The translations under genes and the position numbers were made by a program. Below are positions 1 through 12,292 of a DNA stretch of 64,000 bases, piece after piece. How positions within the stretch are numbered: the stretch's first letter is position 1; every line of letters starts with the position of its first letter. Under the pieces are notes generated by a model. The model did no database searches, was not told the DNA's origin, and worked only from the letters and a program-made list of their open reading frames with translations. This stretch comes from Litoditis marina (taxonomy: Eukaryota; Nematoda; Chromadorea; Rhabditida; Rhabditidae). The stretch lies in contig CAXIWQ010000150.1 of the NCBI GenBank assembly GCA_964036275.1, positions 1-64,000 on the forward strand, in the 5' to 3' direction.

Positions 1-2350
1 GGTTCCAGATCATCAGTTCACTACAGTAATGCGTTCATGTTTAGACAACTCTATTTCACCCTCACGTGCGTGTACTGACTGACGTATCGCATCCGAAATC
101 CGCAGAAACCTCAAGACATCTTTATATTCTTAACACCACAAATACAGAAAACTGAATAAAAGTATTGTTAGAGAAGGTTCCAGTGCATCAGTTCACTACA
201 GTAATTCGTTCATGTTCAGACAACTCTATTTCACCCTCACGTGCGTGTACTGACTGATGTATCGCATCCGAACTTCGCAGAAACCTCAAGACATCTCTAT
301 ATTCTCAACACCACAAATACAGAAAACTGAATAAAAGTATTGTTAGAGAAGGTTCCAGAGCATCAGTTTACTACAGTAATTCGTTCATGTTAAGACAACT
401 CTATTTCACCCTCGCGTGCGTGTACTGACTGACGTATCGCATCCGAAATCCGCAGAAACCTCAAGACATCTCTATATTCTCAACACCACACATACAGAAA
501 ACTGAATAAAAGTATTGTTAGACAAGGTTCCAGATCATCAGTTCACTACAGTAATTCGTTCATGTTTAGACAACTCTATTTCACCCTCACGTGCGTGTAC
601 TGATCGACGTATCGCATCCGAAATCCGCAGAAACCTCAAGACATCTCTATATTCTCAACACCACAAATACAGAAAACTGAATAAAAGTATTGTTAGACAA
701 GGTTCCAGATCATCAGTTCACTACAGTAATTCGTTCATGTTTAGACAACTCTATTTCACCCTCACGTGCGTGTACTGATCGACGTATCGAATCCGAAATC
801 CGCAGAAACCTCAAGACATCTCTATATTCTCAACACCACAAATACAGAAAACTGAATAAAAGTATTGTTAGACAAGGTTCCAGATCATCAGTTCACTACA
901 GTAATTCGTTCATGTTTAGACAACTCTATTTCACCCTCGCGTGCGTATACTGACTGACGTATCGCATCCGAAATCCGCAGAAACCTCACGACATCTTTAT
1001 CTTCTCATTACCACAAATACAGAAAACTGAATAAAGTATTGTTAGACAAGGTTCCAGATCATCAGTTCACTACAGTAATTCGTTCATGTTTAGACAACTC
1101 TATTTCACCCTCACGTGCGTGTACTGACTGACGTATCGCATCCGAAATCCGCAGAAACCTCAAGACATCTTTATATTCTCAACACCACAAACACAGAAAA
1201 CTGAATAAAAGTATTGTTAGAGAAGGTTCCAGTGCATCAGTTCACTACAGTAATTCGTTCATGTTCAGACAACTCTATTTCACCCTCACGTGCGTGTACT
1301 GACTGATGTATCGCATCCGAATTTCGCAGAAACCTCAAGACATCTCTATATTCTCAACACCACAATCACAGAAAACTGAATAAAAGTATTGTTAGAGAAG
1401 GTTCCAGAGCATCAGTTCACTACAGTAATTCGTTCATGTTGAGACAACTCTATTTCACCCTCGCGTGCGTGTACTGAACGACGTATCGCACCCGAAATCC
1501 GCAAAAAAACTCAAGACATCTCTATATTCTCAACACCACGAATACAGAAAACTGAATAAAAGTATTGTCAGAGAAGGTTCCAGAGCATCAGTTCACTACA
1601 GTAATTCGTTCATGTTAAGACAACTCTATTTTACCCTCGCGTGCGTGTACTGAACGACGTATCGCACCCGAAATCCGCAAAAAACTCAAGACATCTCTAT
1701 ATTCTCAACACCACGAATACAGAAAACTGAATAAAAGTATTGTCAGAGAAGGTTCCAGAGCATCAGTTCACTACAGTAAATTCGTTCATGTTAAGACAAC
1801 TCTATTTCACCCTCGCGTGCGTGTACTGAACGACGTATCGCACCCGAAATCCGCAAAAAACTCAAGACATCTCTATATTCTCAACACCACAAATACAGAA
1901 AACTGAACAAAAGTATTGTTAGACAAGGTTCCAGATCATCAGTTCACTACAGTAATTCGTTCATGTTTAGACAACTCTATTTCACCCTCACGTGCGTGTA
2001 CTGATCGACGTATCGCATCCGAAATCCGCAGAAACCTCAAGACATCTCTATATTCTCAACACCACACATACAGAAAACTAAATAAAAGTATTGTTAGAGA
2101 AGGTTCCAGAGCATCAGTTCACTACAGTAATTCGTTCATGTTTAGACAACTCCATTTCACCCTCACGTGCGTGTACTGACCGACGTATCGCATCCGAAAT
2201 CCGCAGAAACCTCAAGACACCTCTATATTCTCAACACCACACATACAGAAAACTGAATAAAAGTATTGTTAGAGAAGGTTCCAGAGCATCAGTTCACTAC
2301 AGTAATTCGTTCATGGATAGACAACTCTATTTCACCCTCACATGCGTGTA
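1..2350 (+). repeat. Satellite 1 array, ~175 bp monomer, + orientation
   Basis: About 13 head-to-tail monomers. Landmarks in each unit, in order: ggttccag, catcagttcactacag, gttcatg, tttcaccctcacgtgcg, tgactgacgtatcgcatccg, tcaagacatc, cagaaaactgaataaaagta. The spacing between identical landmarks is 175 bp, or 174 bp where ataaaagta is ataaagta. Most units carry a CACGTG hexamer, which in some is changed to cgcgtg. Short frames of 62-95 codons open in each monomer because the unit has few stops in one frame. They restart at every monomer and are not genes. The array is already running at base 1, and ends at 2350 where it meets non-satellite DNA. The monomer is close to a nucleosome repeat in length, as is common for centromeric or pericentromeric satellites, but nothing here proves that role. 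Confidence 0.95.
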
Positions 2351-2823
2351 TAGGTTTCGCTTACGGAATACCTTTTAGATTACGGTCAATTGTCACTTGC
2401 GCTGTGTCAAATGCGGACGGCATTTTGGCGGCGACGGCATTTTTTCCGCTGCTAGAAAACTGCGAAAATGGCGGCAGTTCTTATATTTTCTTCTTTAATC
2501 CATTATTATTTTCATATTTCTTATGTTTACTTTGCAATTTGTGTCTGTGAATCTTCTAAGTAATTTGTATTGATGAAAAACCTCTCGTTTTATAGCATTC
2601 GCTGCATAAATAAATAAAGATATTCTCGTTTTTATTTCTTATTCTTGACGTTGATTCTGCGCTTATTTCGTTGTATATGCGTCAATTATCCATAAATAGC
2701 GTGTGTATTCATAGCAGCTATATTCCTTCATTAGTGTCTTATTTATATGCGAATTTTCAGGTTTCACTCGAACTTTATCCGACATGGACTGGCGTTCGGA
2801 TTCAACTAGATCGTCCTTTACTC
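2351..2823 (+). other. Non-satellite inner segment of the left palindrome arm
   Basis: Satellite 1 stops at tgcgtgta and unrelated DNA begins. It contains a GC-rich stretch with ggcggcgacggc (about 2426-2438), then AT-rich DNA with two overlapping AATAAA hexamers at 2609-2618. I see no coding frame longer than the read-through from the last satellite unit, no repeat structure, and no family I recognise. The same segment lies inverted at 3539-4010. Confidence 0.8.
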
Positions 2824-3538
2824 GTCACGGCTTAATATGTTTGTGAGTTCAACATACTATTATTTTCAAATTAGCTCTGAGGTGCTTTGGTTTAATTTTT
2901 CTGAATTCGTTTTGTTGATTTTTCTCATTTTTTCCAAGTAGACAGGTTGTACTGTTGCGAACGTATCCTCACTGATTGTCTTATCTTATTGTAGTGCCCT
3001 CACTTAATGGCACACATCAGGGCCTGTCCTACGAAAAGGACCCCGTTTCTTCGAGCAAGTTCGTGAAAATTCATGATTTTGCATCAAACTGGACCGATTT
3101 TTCTGATTTTAAGAGAATGACAGTCTGATTTTAGAATGTTTCAGGTTATTACAAAACTCAGTTGAAATATGGTCTTTAGTTATGCCCCATATTCGTAAGT
3201 ATAACTTCCAATTGTGTTTATTTTTCGTTATCGTTATCATATTTGAAATACTTGTTTTTTTCCAGAGATTAAAACAATCGTTTTTCTGTGCTGGTCGGCC
3301 GCCATGAAGTTGTTGGTTACTAGAGGTAAGTGCTTGATCATGACTTTTGCTTTGTTAATTTGATTTGAACATAAATAGCTTCGAAACATATGAAAAGATA
3401 GAACATATCGATATTTACTGGGTCGATTTTGCTCGATAGAGGCTTAAAAAGGCTGTTTTCAACATTTCATCGGTATTTGCGCACGTTTTCCGTACTACAC
3501 AAGAGTGTAGGTTTAGGTTTTTTTTTATTACATTAATG
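2824..3538. other. Asymmetric spacer at the centre of the palindrome
   Basis: This 715 bp stretch has no inverted partner. It is AT-rich with no long frame and no repeat. It includes a pyrimidine-rich tract followed by ccag (about 3250-3265), a gccgccATG context at 3298-3306 and a gaggtaagt at 3323-3331, together resembling one small exon. I do not recognise the rest. The presence of a spacer this long argues against a simple missed-adapter or fold-back read artefact, which would leave little or no spacer. Confidence 0.8.
3266..3325 (+). other. Possible small exon with start codon (speculative)
   Basis: A polypyrimidine tract ending in ccag at 3265 could be a 3' splice site. A strong Kozak-like context (gccgccATGa) places a start at 3304. 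The frame reads seven codons, MKLLVTR, and meets a consensus 5' splice site, gag then gtaagt, at 3326-3331. Unspliced, the frame stops after 19 codons at 3363. The three signals line up in the right order and distance for a first coding exon, but each is short and could occur by chance. No downstream exon is recognisable before the palindrome arm begins at 3539. Confidence 0.2.
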
Positions 3539-4010
3539 GAGTAAAGGACGATCTAGTTGAATCCGAACGCCAGTCCATGTCGGATAAAGTTCGAGTGAAA
3601 CCTGAAAATTCGCATATAAATAAGACACTAATGAAGGAATATAGCTGCTATGAATACACACGCTATTTATGGATAATTGACGCATATACAACGAAATAAG
3701 CGCAGAATCAACGTCAAGAATAAGAAATAAAAACGAGAATATCTTTATTTATTTATGCAGCGAATGCTATAAAACGAGAGGTTTTTCATCAATACAAATT
3801 ACTTAGAAGATTCACAGACACAAATTGCAAAGTAAACATAAGAAATATGAAAATAATAATGGATTAAAGAAGAAAATATAAGAACTGCCGCCATTTTCGC
3901 AGTTTTCTAGCAGCGGAAAAAATGCCGTCGCCGCCAAATGCCGTCCGCATTTGACACAGCGCAAGTGACAATTGACCGTAATCTAAAAGGTATTCCGTAA
4001 GCGAAACCTA
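3539..4010 (-). other. Non-satellite inner segment of the right palindrome arm
   Basis: Inverted copy of 2351-2823, one base shorter because of a T-run difference. It carries the reverse complement of the AATAAA pair, seen as tttatttattta near 3743-3757. No gene is visible. The junction with satellite 1 at 4010/4011 mirrors 2350/2351 exactly. Confidence 0.8.
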
Positions 4011-6357
4011 TACACGCATGTGAGGGTGAAATAGAGTTGTCTATCCATGAACGAATTACTGTAGTGAACTGATGCTCTGGAACCTTCTCTAACAATACTT
4101 TTATTCAGTTTTCTGTATGTGTGGTGTTGAGAATATAGAGGTGTCTTGAGGTTTCTGCGGATTTCGGATGCGATACGTCGGTCAGTACACGCACGTGAGG
4201 GTGAAATGGAGTTGTCTAAACATGAACGAATTACTGTAGTGAACTGATGCTCTGGAACCTTCTCTAACAATACTTTTATTTAGTTTTCTGTATGTGTGGT
4301 GTTGAGAATATAGAGATGTCTTGAGGTTTCTGCGGATTTCGGATGCGATACGTCGATCAGTACACGCACGTGAGGGTGAAATAGAGTTGTCTAAACATGA
4401 ACGAATTACTGTAGTGAACTGATGATCTGGAACCTTGTCTAACAATACTTTTGTTCAGTTTTCTGTATTTGTGGTGTTGAGAATATAGAGATGTCTTGAG
4501 TTTTTTGCGGATTTCGGGTGCGATACGTCGTTCAGTACACGCACGCGAGGGTGAAATAGAGTTGTCTTAACATGAACGAATTACTGTAGTGAACTGATGC
4601 TCTGGAACCTTCTCTGACAATACTTTTATTCAGTTTTCTGTATTCGTGGTGTTGAGAATATAGAGATGTCTTGAGTTTTTTGCGGATTTCGGGTGCGATA
4701 CGTCGTTCAGTACACGCACGCGAGGGTAAAATAGAGTTGTCTTAACATGAACGAATTACTGTAGTGAACTGATGCTCTGGAACCTTCTCTGACAATACTT
4801 TTATTCAGTTTTCTGTATTCGTGGTGTTGAGAATATAGAGATGTCTTGAGTTTTTGCGGATTTCGGGTGCGATACGTCGTTCAGTACACGCACGCGAGGG
4901 TGAAATAGAGTTGTCTCAACATGAACGAATTACTGTAGTGAACTGATGCTCTGGAACCTTCTCTAACAATACTTTTATTCAGTTTTCTGTGATTGTGGTG
5001 TTGAGAATATAGAGATGTCTTGAGGTTTCTGCGAAATTCGGATGCGATACATCAGTCAGTACACGCACGTGAGGGTGAAATAGAGTTGTCTGAACATGAA
5101 CGAATTACTGTAGTGAACTGATGCACTGGAACCTTCTCTAACAATACTTTTATTCAGTTTTCTGTGTTTGTGGTGTTGAGAATATAAAGATGTCTTGAGG
5201 TTTCTGCGGATTTCGGATGCGATACGTCAGTCAGTACACGCACGTGAGGGTGAAATAGAGTTGTCTAAACATGAACGAATTACTGTAGTGAACTGATGAT
5301 CTGGAACCTTGTCTAACAATACTTTATTCAGTTTTCTGTATTTGTGGTAATGAGAAGATAAAGATGTCGTGAGGTTTCTGCGGATTTCGGATGCGATACG
5401 TCAGTCAGTATACGCACGCGAGGGTGAAATAGAGTTGTCTAAACATGAACGAATTACTGTAGTGAACTGATGATCTGGAACCTTGTCTAACAATACTTTT
5501 ATTCAGTTTTCTGTATTTGTGGTGTTGAGAATATAGAGATGTCTTGAGGTTTCTGCGGATTTCGGATTCGATACGTCGATCAGTACACGCACGTGAGGGT
5601 GAAATAGAGTTGTCTAAACATGAACGAATTACTGTAGTGAACTGATGATCTGGAACCTTGTCTAACAATACTTTTATTCAGTTTTCTGTATTTGTGGTGT
5701 TGAGAATATAGAGATGTCTTGAGGTTTCTGCGGATTTCGGATGCGATACGTCGATCAGTACACGCACGTGAGGGTGAAATAGAGTTGTCTAAACATGAAC
5801 GAATTACTGTAGTGAACTGATGATCTGGAACCTTGTCTAACAATACTTTTATTCAGTTTTCTGTATGTGTGGTGTTGAGAATATAGAGATGTCTTGAGGT
5901 TTCTGCGGATTTCGGATGCGATACGTCAGTCAGTACACGCACGCGAGGGTGAAATAGAGTTGTCTTAACATGAACGAATTACTGTAGTAAACTGATGCTC
6001 TGGAACCTTCTCTAACAATACTTTTATTCAGTTTTCTGTATTTGTGGTGTTGAGAATATAGAGATGTCTTGAGGTTTCTGCGAAGTTCGGATGCGATACA
6101 TCAGTCAGTACACGCACGTGAGGGTGAAATAGAGTTGTCTGAACATGAACGAATTACTGTAGTGAACTGATGCACTGGAACCTTCTCTAACAATACTTTT
6201 ATTCAGTTTTCTGTATTTGTGGTGTTAAGAATATAAAGATGTCTTGAGGTTTCTGCGGATTTCGGATGCGATACGTCAGTCAGTACACGCACGTGAGGGT
6301 GAAATAGAGTTGTCTAAACATGAACGAATTACTGTAGTGAACTGATGATCTGGAACC
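3539..6357 (-). repeat. Right arm of the giant inverted repeat
   Basis: Reverse complement of 1-2823, 2819 bp long. Non-satellite DNA occupies 3539-4010 and satellite 1 occupies 4011-6357. Base 6357 pairs with base 1 of the window, so the outer limit is set by the window and not by a visible loss of homology. Beyond 6357 the satellite continues in the same orientation. Confidence 0.95.
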
Positions 6358-6691
6358 TTGTCTAACAATACTTTATTCAGTTTTCTGTATTTGTGGTAAT
6401 GAGAAGATAAAGATGTCGTGAGGTTTCTGCGGATTTCGGATGCGATACGTCGGTCAGTACACGCACGCGAGGGTGAAATAGAGTTGTCTTAACATGAACG
6501 AATTACTGTAGTGAACTGATGCTCTGGAACCTTCTCTAACAATACGTTTTATTCAGTTTTCTGTATTTGTGGTGTTGAGAATATAGAGATGTCTTGAGGT
6601 TTCTGCGAAGTTCGGATGCGATACATCAGTCAGTACACGCACGTGAGGGTGAAATAGAGTTGTCTGAACATGAACGAATTACTGTAGTGAA

Positions 6692-7772
6692 CTGATGCAC
6701 TGGAACCTTCTCTAACAATACTTTTATTCAGTTTTCTGTATTTGTGGTGTTGAGAATATAAAGATGTCTTGAGGTTTCTGCGGATTTCGGATGCGATACG
6801 TCAGTCAGTACACGCACGTGAGAGTGAAATAGAGTTGTCTAAACATGAACGAATTACTGTAGTGAACTGATGATCTGGAACCTTGTCTAACAATACTTTA
6901 TTCAGTTTTCTGTATTTGTGGTAATGAGAAGATAAAGATGTCGTGAGGTTTCTGCGGATTTCGGATGCGATACGTCGGTCAGTACACGCACGTGAGGGTG
7001 AAATAGAGTTGTCTAAACATGAACGAATTACTGTAGTGAACTGATGCTCTGGAACCTTCTCTAACAATACTTTTATTCAGTTTTCTGTATTTGTGGTGTT
7101 GAGAATATAGAGATGTCTTGAGGTTTCTGCGGATTTCGGATGCGATACGTCGGTCAGTACACGCACGTGAGGGTGAAATACAGTTGTCTAAACATGAACG
7201 AATTACTGTAGTGAACTGATGCTCTGGAACCTTCTCTAACAATACTTTTATTCAGTTTTCTGTATTTGTGGTGTTGAGAATATAAAGATGTCTTGAGGTT
7301 TCTGCGGATTTCGGATGCGATACGTCAGTCAGTACACGCACGTGAGAGTGAAATAGAGTTGTCTAAACATGAACGAATTACTGTAGTGAACTGATGATCT
7401 GGAACCTTGTCTAACAATACTTTATTCAGTTTTCTGTATTTGTGGTAATGAGAAGATAAAGATGTCGTGAGGTTTCTGCGGATTTCGGATGCGATACGTC
7501 GGTCAGTACACGCACGTGAGGGTGAAATAGAGTTGTCTAAACATGAACGAATTACTGTAGTGAACTGATGCTCTGGAACCTTCTCTAACAATACTTTTAT
7601 TCAGTTTTCTGTATTTGTGGTGTTGAGAATATAGAGATGTCTTGAGGTTTCTGCGGATTTCGGATGCGATACGTCGGTCAGTACACGCACGTGAGGGTGA
7701 AATACAGTTGTCTAAACATGAACGAATTACTGTAGTGAACTGATGCTCTGGAACCTTCTCTAACAATACTTT
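6692..7772 (-). repeat. Tandem duplication of a 524 bp satellite 1 trimer
   Basis: Three consecutive monomers (174+175+175 bp) are repeated with the same private variants. The gtgagagtgaaat at 6808-6820 recurs at 7332-7344, and gtgaaatacagttg near 7170 recurs near 7694. The offset is 524 bp throughout. The edges are approximate because flanking monomers are similar. Confidence 0.8.
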
Positions 7773-8027
7773 TATTCAGTTTTCTGTATTTGTGGTGTTG
7801 AGAATATAGAGATGTCTTGAGGTTTCTGCGGATTTCGGATGCGATACGTCGGTCAGTACACGCACGCGAGAGTGAAATAGAGTTGTCTTGACATGAACGA
7901 ATTACTGTAGTGAACTGATGCTCTGGAACCTTCTCTAACAATACTTTTATTCAGTTTTCTGTATTTGTGGTGTTGAGAATATAGAGATGTCTTGAGGTTT
8001 CTGCGGATTTCGGATGCGATACGTCGG

Positions 8028-9771
8028 TCAGTACACGCACGTGAGAGTGAAATAGAGTTGTCTAAACATGAACGAATTACTGTAGTGAACTGATGATCTG
8101 GAACCTTGTCTAACAATACTTTTATTCAGTTTTCTGTATTTGTGGTAATGAGAAGATAAAGATGTCGTGAGGTTTCTGCGGATTTCGGATGCGATACGTC
8201 GGTCAGTACACGCACGTGAGGGTGAAATAGAGTTGTCTAAACATGAACGAATTACTGTAGTGAACTGATGATCTGGAACCTTGTCTAACAATACTTTTAT
8301 TCAGTTTTCTGTATTTGTGGTGATGAGAAGATAAAGATGTCGTGAGGTTTCTACGGTGTTCGGATGCGATACGTCGGTCAGTACACGCACGTGAGGGTGA
8401 AATGGAGTTCTAAACATGAACGAATTACTGTAGTGAACTTATGCTCTGGAACCTTCTCTAACAATACTTTTATTCAGTTTTCTGTATGTGTGGTGTTGAG
8501 AATATAGAGATGTCTTGAGGTTTCTGCGGATTTCGGATGCGATACGTCGATCAGTACACGCACGTGAGGGTGAAATAGAGTTGTCTAAACATGAACGAAT
8601 TACTGTAGTGAACTGATGATCTGGAACCTTGTCTAACAATACTTTTATTCAGTTTTCTGTATTTGTGGTGTTGAGAATATAGAGATGTCTTGAGTTTTTG
8701 CGGATTTCTGGTGCGATACGTCGTTCAGTACACGCACGCGAGGGTGAAATAGAGTTGTCTTAACATGAACGAATTACTGTAGTGAACTGATGCTCTGGAA
8801 CCTTCTCTAACAATACTTCTGTTCAGTTTTCTGTATTTGTGGTGTTGAGAATATAGAGATGTCTTGAGGTTTCTGCGAAATTCGGATGCGATACATCAGT
8901 CAGTACACGGACGTGAGGGTGAAATAGAGTTGTCTGAACATGAACGAATTACTGTAGTGAACTGATGATCTGGAACCTTGTCTAACAATACTTTTATTCA
9001 GTTTTCTGTATTTGTGGTAATGAGAAGATAAAGATGTCGTGAGGTTTCTGCGGATTTCGGATGCGATACGTCGGTCAGTACACGCACGTGAGGGTGAAAT
9101 AGAGTTGTCTAAACATGAACGAATTACTGTAGTGAACTGATGATCTGGAACCTTGTCTAACAAAACTTTTATTCAGTTTTCTGTATTTGTGGTGATGAGA
9201 AGATAAAGATGTCGTGAGGTTTCTACGGTGTTCGGATGCGATACGTCAGTCAGTACACGCACGTGAGGGTGAAATGGAGTTCTAAACATGAACGAATTAC
9301 TGTAGTGAACTTATGCTCTGGAACCTTCTCTAACAATACTTTTATTCAGTTTTCTGTATGTGTGGTGTTGAGAATATAGAGATGTCTTGAGGTTTCTGCG
9401 GATTTCGGATGCGATACGTCGATCAGTACACGCACGTGAGGGTGAAATAGAGTTGTCTAAACATGAACGAATTACTGTAGTAAACTGATGATCTGGAACC
9501 TTGTCTAACAATACTTTTATTCAGTTTTCTGTATTTGTGGTGTTGAGAATATAGAGATGTCTTGAGTTTTTTGCGGATTTCGGGTGCGATACGTCGTTCA
9601 GTACACGCACGCGAGGGTAAAATAGAGTTGTCTTAACATGAACGAAATACTGTAGTGAACTGATGCTCTGGAACCTTGTCCTAACAATACTTTTATTCAG
9701 TTTTCTGTATTTGTGGTGTTGAGAATATAGAGATGTCTTGAGTTTTTTGCGGATTTCGGGTGCGATACGTC
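8028..9771 (-). repeat. Tandem duplication of an 872 bp satellite 1 pentamer
   Basis: Landmarks repeat at an offset of 872 bp: the aatgagaag monomer at 8148 and 9020, and the deleted tggagttctaaac at 8403 and 9275. Five monomers minus the small deletion account for the length. The first copy has single differences from the second, for example ggtgcgatacg preceded by ttctg near 8707 where the later copy reads ttcgg. Confidence 0.75.
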
Positions 9772-10062
9772 GTTCAGTACACGCACGCGAGGGTAAAATA
9801 GAGTTGTCTGAACAAGAACGAATTACTGTAGTGAACTGATGCTCTGGAACCTTCTCTAACAATACTTTTATTCAGTTTTCTGTATTTGTGGTGTTGAGAA
9901 TATAAAGATGTCTTGAGGTTTCTCCGGATTTCGGATGCGATACGTCAGTCAGTACACGCACGTGAGGGTGAAATAGAGTTGTCTGAACATGAACGAATTA
10001 CTGTAGTGAACTGATGATCTGGAACCTTGTCTAACAATACTTTTATTCAGTTTTCTGTATTT
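8900..10062 (-). repeat. Higher-order block A, copy 1
   Basis: About 1.16 kb of satellite 1 that reappears at 14494-15655, at an offset of ~5594 bp. Shared private variants include aacaaaacttttattc (9162 and 14756), gtagtaaactgatg (9478 and 15073), tgaacaagaacg (9810 and 15403) and tctccggatttcgg (9922 and 15515). Similarity is lost near 10063, where this copy reads tttgtcgtg and the later copy reads tttgtggtgatgag. Confidence 0.75.
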
Positions 10063-12292
10063 GTCGTGTTGAGAATATAGAGATGTCTTGAGTTTTTTGC
10101 GGATTTCGGGTGCGATACGTCGTTCAGTACACGCACGCGAGGGTAAAATAGAGTTGTCTTAACATGAACGAATTACTGTAGTGAACTGATGCTCTGGAAC
10201 CTTCTCTAACAATACTTTTTTTTTCAGTTTTCTGTAATTGTGGTGTTGAGAATATAGAGATGTCTTGAGGTTTCTGCGAAATTCGGATGCGATACATCAG
10301 TCAGTACACGCACGTGAGGGTGAAATAGAGTTGTCTGAACATGAACGAATTACTGTAGTGAACTGATGCACTGGAACCTTCTCTAACAATACTTTTTATT
10401 CAGTTTTCTGTATTTGTGGTGTTGAGAATATAAAGATGTCTTGAGGTTTCTGCGGATTTCGGATGCGATACGTTAGTCAGTACACGCACGTGAGGGTGAA
10501 ATAGAGTTGTCTAAACATGAACGAATTACTGTTGTGAACTGATGATCTGGAACCTTGTCTAACAATACTTTATTCAGTTTTCTGTATTTGTGGTGTTGAG
10601 AATATAAAGATGTCTGGAGGTTTCTGCGGATTTCGGATGCGATACGTCAGTCAGTACACGCACGTGAGGGTGAAATAGAGTTGTCTAAACATGAACGAAT
10701 TACTGTAGTGAACTGATGATCTGGAACCTTGTCTAACAATACTTTATTCAGTTTTTCTGTATTTGTGGTAATGAGAAGATAAAGATGTCGTGAGGTTTCT
10801 GCGGATTTCGAATGCGATACGTCGGTCAGTACACGCACGTGAGGGTGAAATAGAGTTGTCTAAACATGAACGAATTACTGTAGTGAACTGATGCTCTGGA
10901 ACCTTCTCTAACAATACTTTTATTCAGTTTTCTGTATTTGTGGTGTTGAGAATATAGAGATGTCTTGAGGTTTCTGCGGATTTCGGATGCGATACGTCGG
11001 TCAGTACACGCACGCGAGGGTGAAATACAGTTGTCTAAACATGAACAAATTACTGTAGTGAACTGATGCTCTGGAACCTTCTCTAACAATACTTTTATTC
11101 AGTTTTCTGTATTTGTGGTGTTGAGAATATAGAGATGTCTTGAGGTTTCTGCGGATTTCGGATGCGATACGTCGGTCAGTACACGCACGAGAGAGTGAAA
11201 TAGAGTTGTCTTGACATGAACGAATTACTGTAGTGAACTGATGCTCTGGAACCTTCTCTAACAATACTTTTATTCAGTTTTCTGTATTTGTGGTGTTGAG
11301 AATATAGAGATGTCTTGAGGTTTCTGCGGATTTCGGATGCGATACGTCGGTCAGTACACGCACGTGAGGGTGAAATAGAGTTGTCTAAACATGAACGAAT
11401 TACTGTAGTGAACTGATGATCTGGAACCTTGTCTAACAATACTTTTATTCAGTTTTCTGTATTTGTGGTAATGAGAAGATAAAGATGTCGTGAGGTTTCT
11501 GCGGATTTCGGATGCGATACGTCGGTCAGTACACGCACGTGAGGGTGAAATAGAGTTGTCTAAACATGAACGAATTATTGTAGTGAACTGATGATCTGGA
11601 ACCTTGTCTAACAATACTTTTATTCAGTTTTCTGTATTTGTGGTGATGAGAAGATAAAGATGTCGTGAGGTTTCTACGGTGTTCGGATGCGATACGTCGG
11701 TCAGTACACGCACGTGAGGGTGAAATGGAGTTCTAAACATGAACGAATTACTGTAGTGAACTTATGCTCTGGAACCTTCTCTAACAATACTTTTATTCAG
11801 TTTTCTGTATGTGTGGTGTTGAGAATATAAAGATGTCTTGAGGTTTCTGCGGATTTCGGATGCGATACGTCGATCAGTACACGCACGTGAGGGTGAAATA
11901 GAGTTGTCTGAACATGAACGAATTACTGTAGTGAACTGATGCACTGGAACCTTCTCTAACAATACTTTATTCAGTTTTCTGTATTTGTGGTAATGAGAAG
12001 ATAAAGATGTCGTGAGGTTTCTGCGGATTTCGGATGCGATACGTCGGTCAGTACACGCACGTGAGGGTGAAATAGAGTTGTCTAAACATGAACGAATTAC
12101 TGTAGTGAACTGATGCTCTGAAACCTTCTCTAACAATACTTTTATTCAGTTTTCTGTATTTGTGGTGTTGAGAATATAGAGATGTCTTGAGGTTTCTGCG
12201 GATTTCGGATGCGATACGTCGGTCAGTACACGCACGTGAGGGTGAAATAGAGTTGTCTTAACATGAACGAATTACTGTAGTGAACTGATGCT
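10022..12292 (-). repeat. Higher-order block B, copy 1 (2271 bp)
   Basis: Thirteen monomers forming the first of two tandem copies at an exact 2271 bp offset. Diagnostic shared changes include tttgtcgtg (10062), a T-rich cttttttttcag (10213), gatacgttagtc (10467), actgttgtgaac (10528), gatgtctggagg (10609), gaacaaatta (11044) and cacgagagagtg (11186). The copies differ by a few bases, for instance gtttttctg at 10751 versus gttttctg in copy 2. Confidence 0.85.

Larger units (their letters stand above)
1..2823 (+). repeat. Left arm of a giant inverted repeat
   Basis: This arm is the reverse complement of 3539-6357. Paired coordinates sum to 6358 at the outer end and 6362 at the inner end. The drift comes from four extra bases here, all in short homopolymers: an A run of 7 versus 5 at 1503-1509, AAA versus AA near 1770, and TTTT versus TTT near 2424. 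The only substitution I found is at base 31. Rare monomer variants are shared at matching positions, for example ttaacacc near 120, cagtttac near 365, tatcgaatcc near 785 and gaacaaaag near 1905. This means the arms were copied as a unit and did not arise from generic satellite similarity. The arm may extend left of the window. Confidence 0.95.

Noticed and set aside
515..2550. Frames of 62-95 codons in every satellite 1 monomer, with mirror copies on the other strand to 23143
   Set aside because: They repeat every 175 bp, overlap their own next copy, end at the same stop in each unit and carry no domain. They follow from the monomer sequence.
1..6357. Explaining the palindrome as a missed-adapter or fold-back read
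   Set aside because: Such artefacts leave little or no unpaired centre. Here 715 bp are unpaired. I kept misassembly as a possibility to test, but not as the default.
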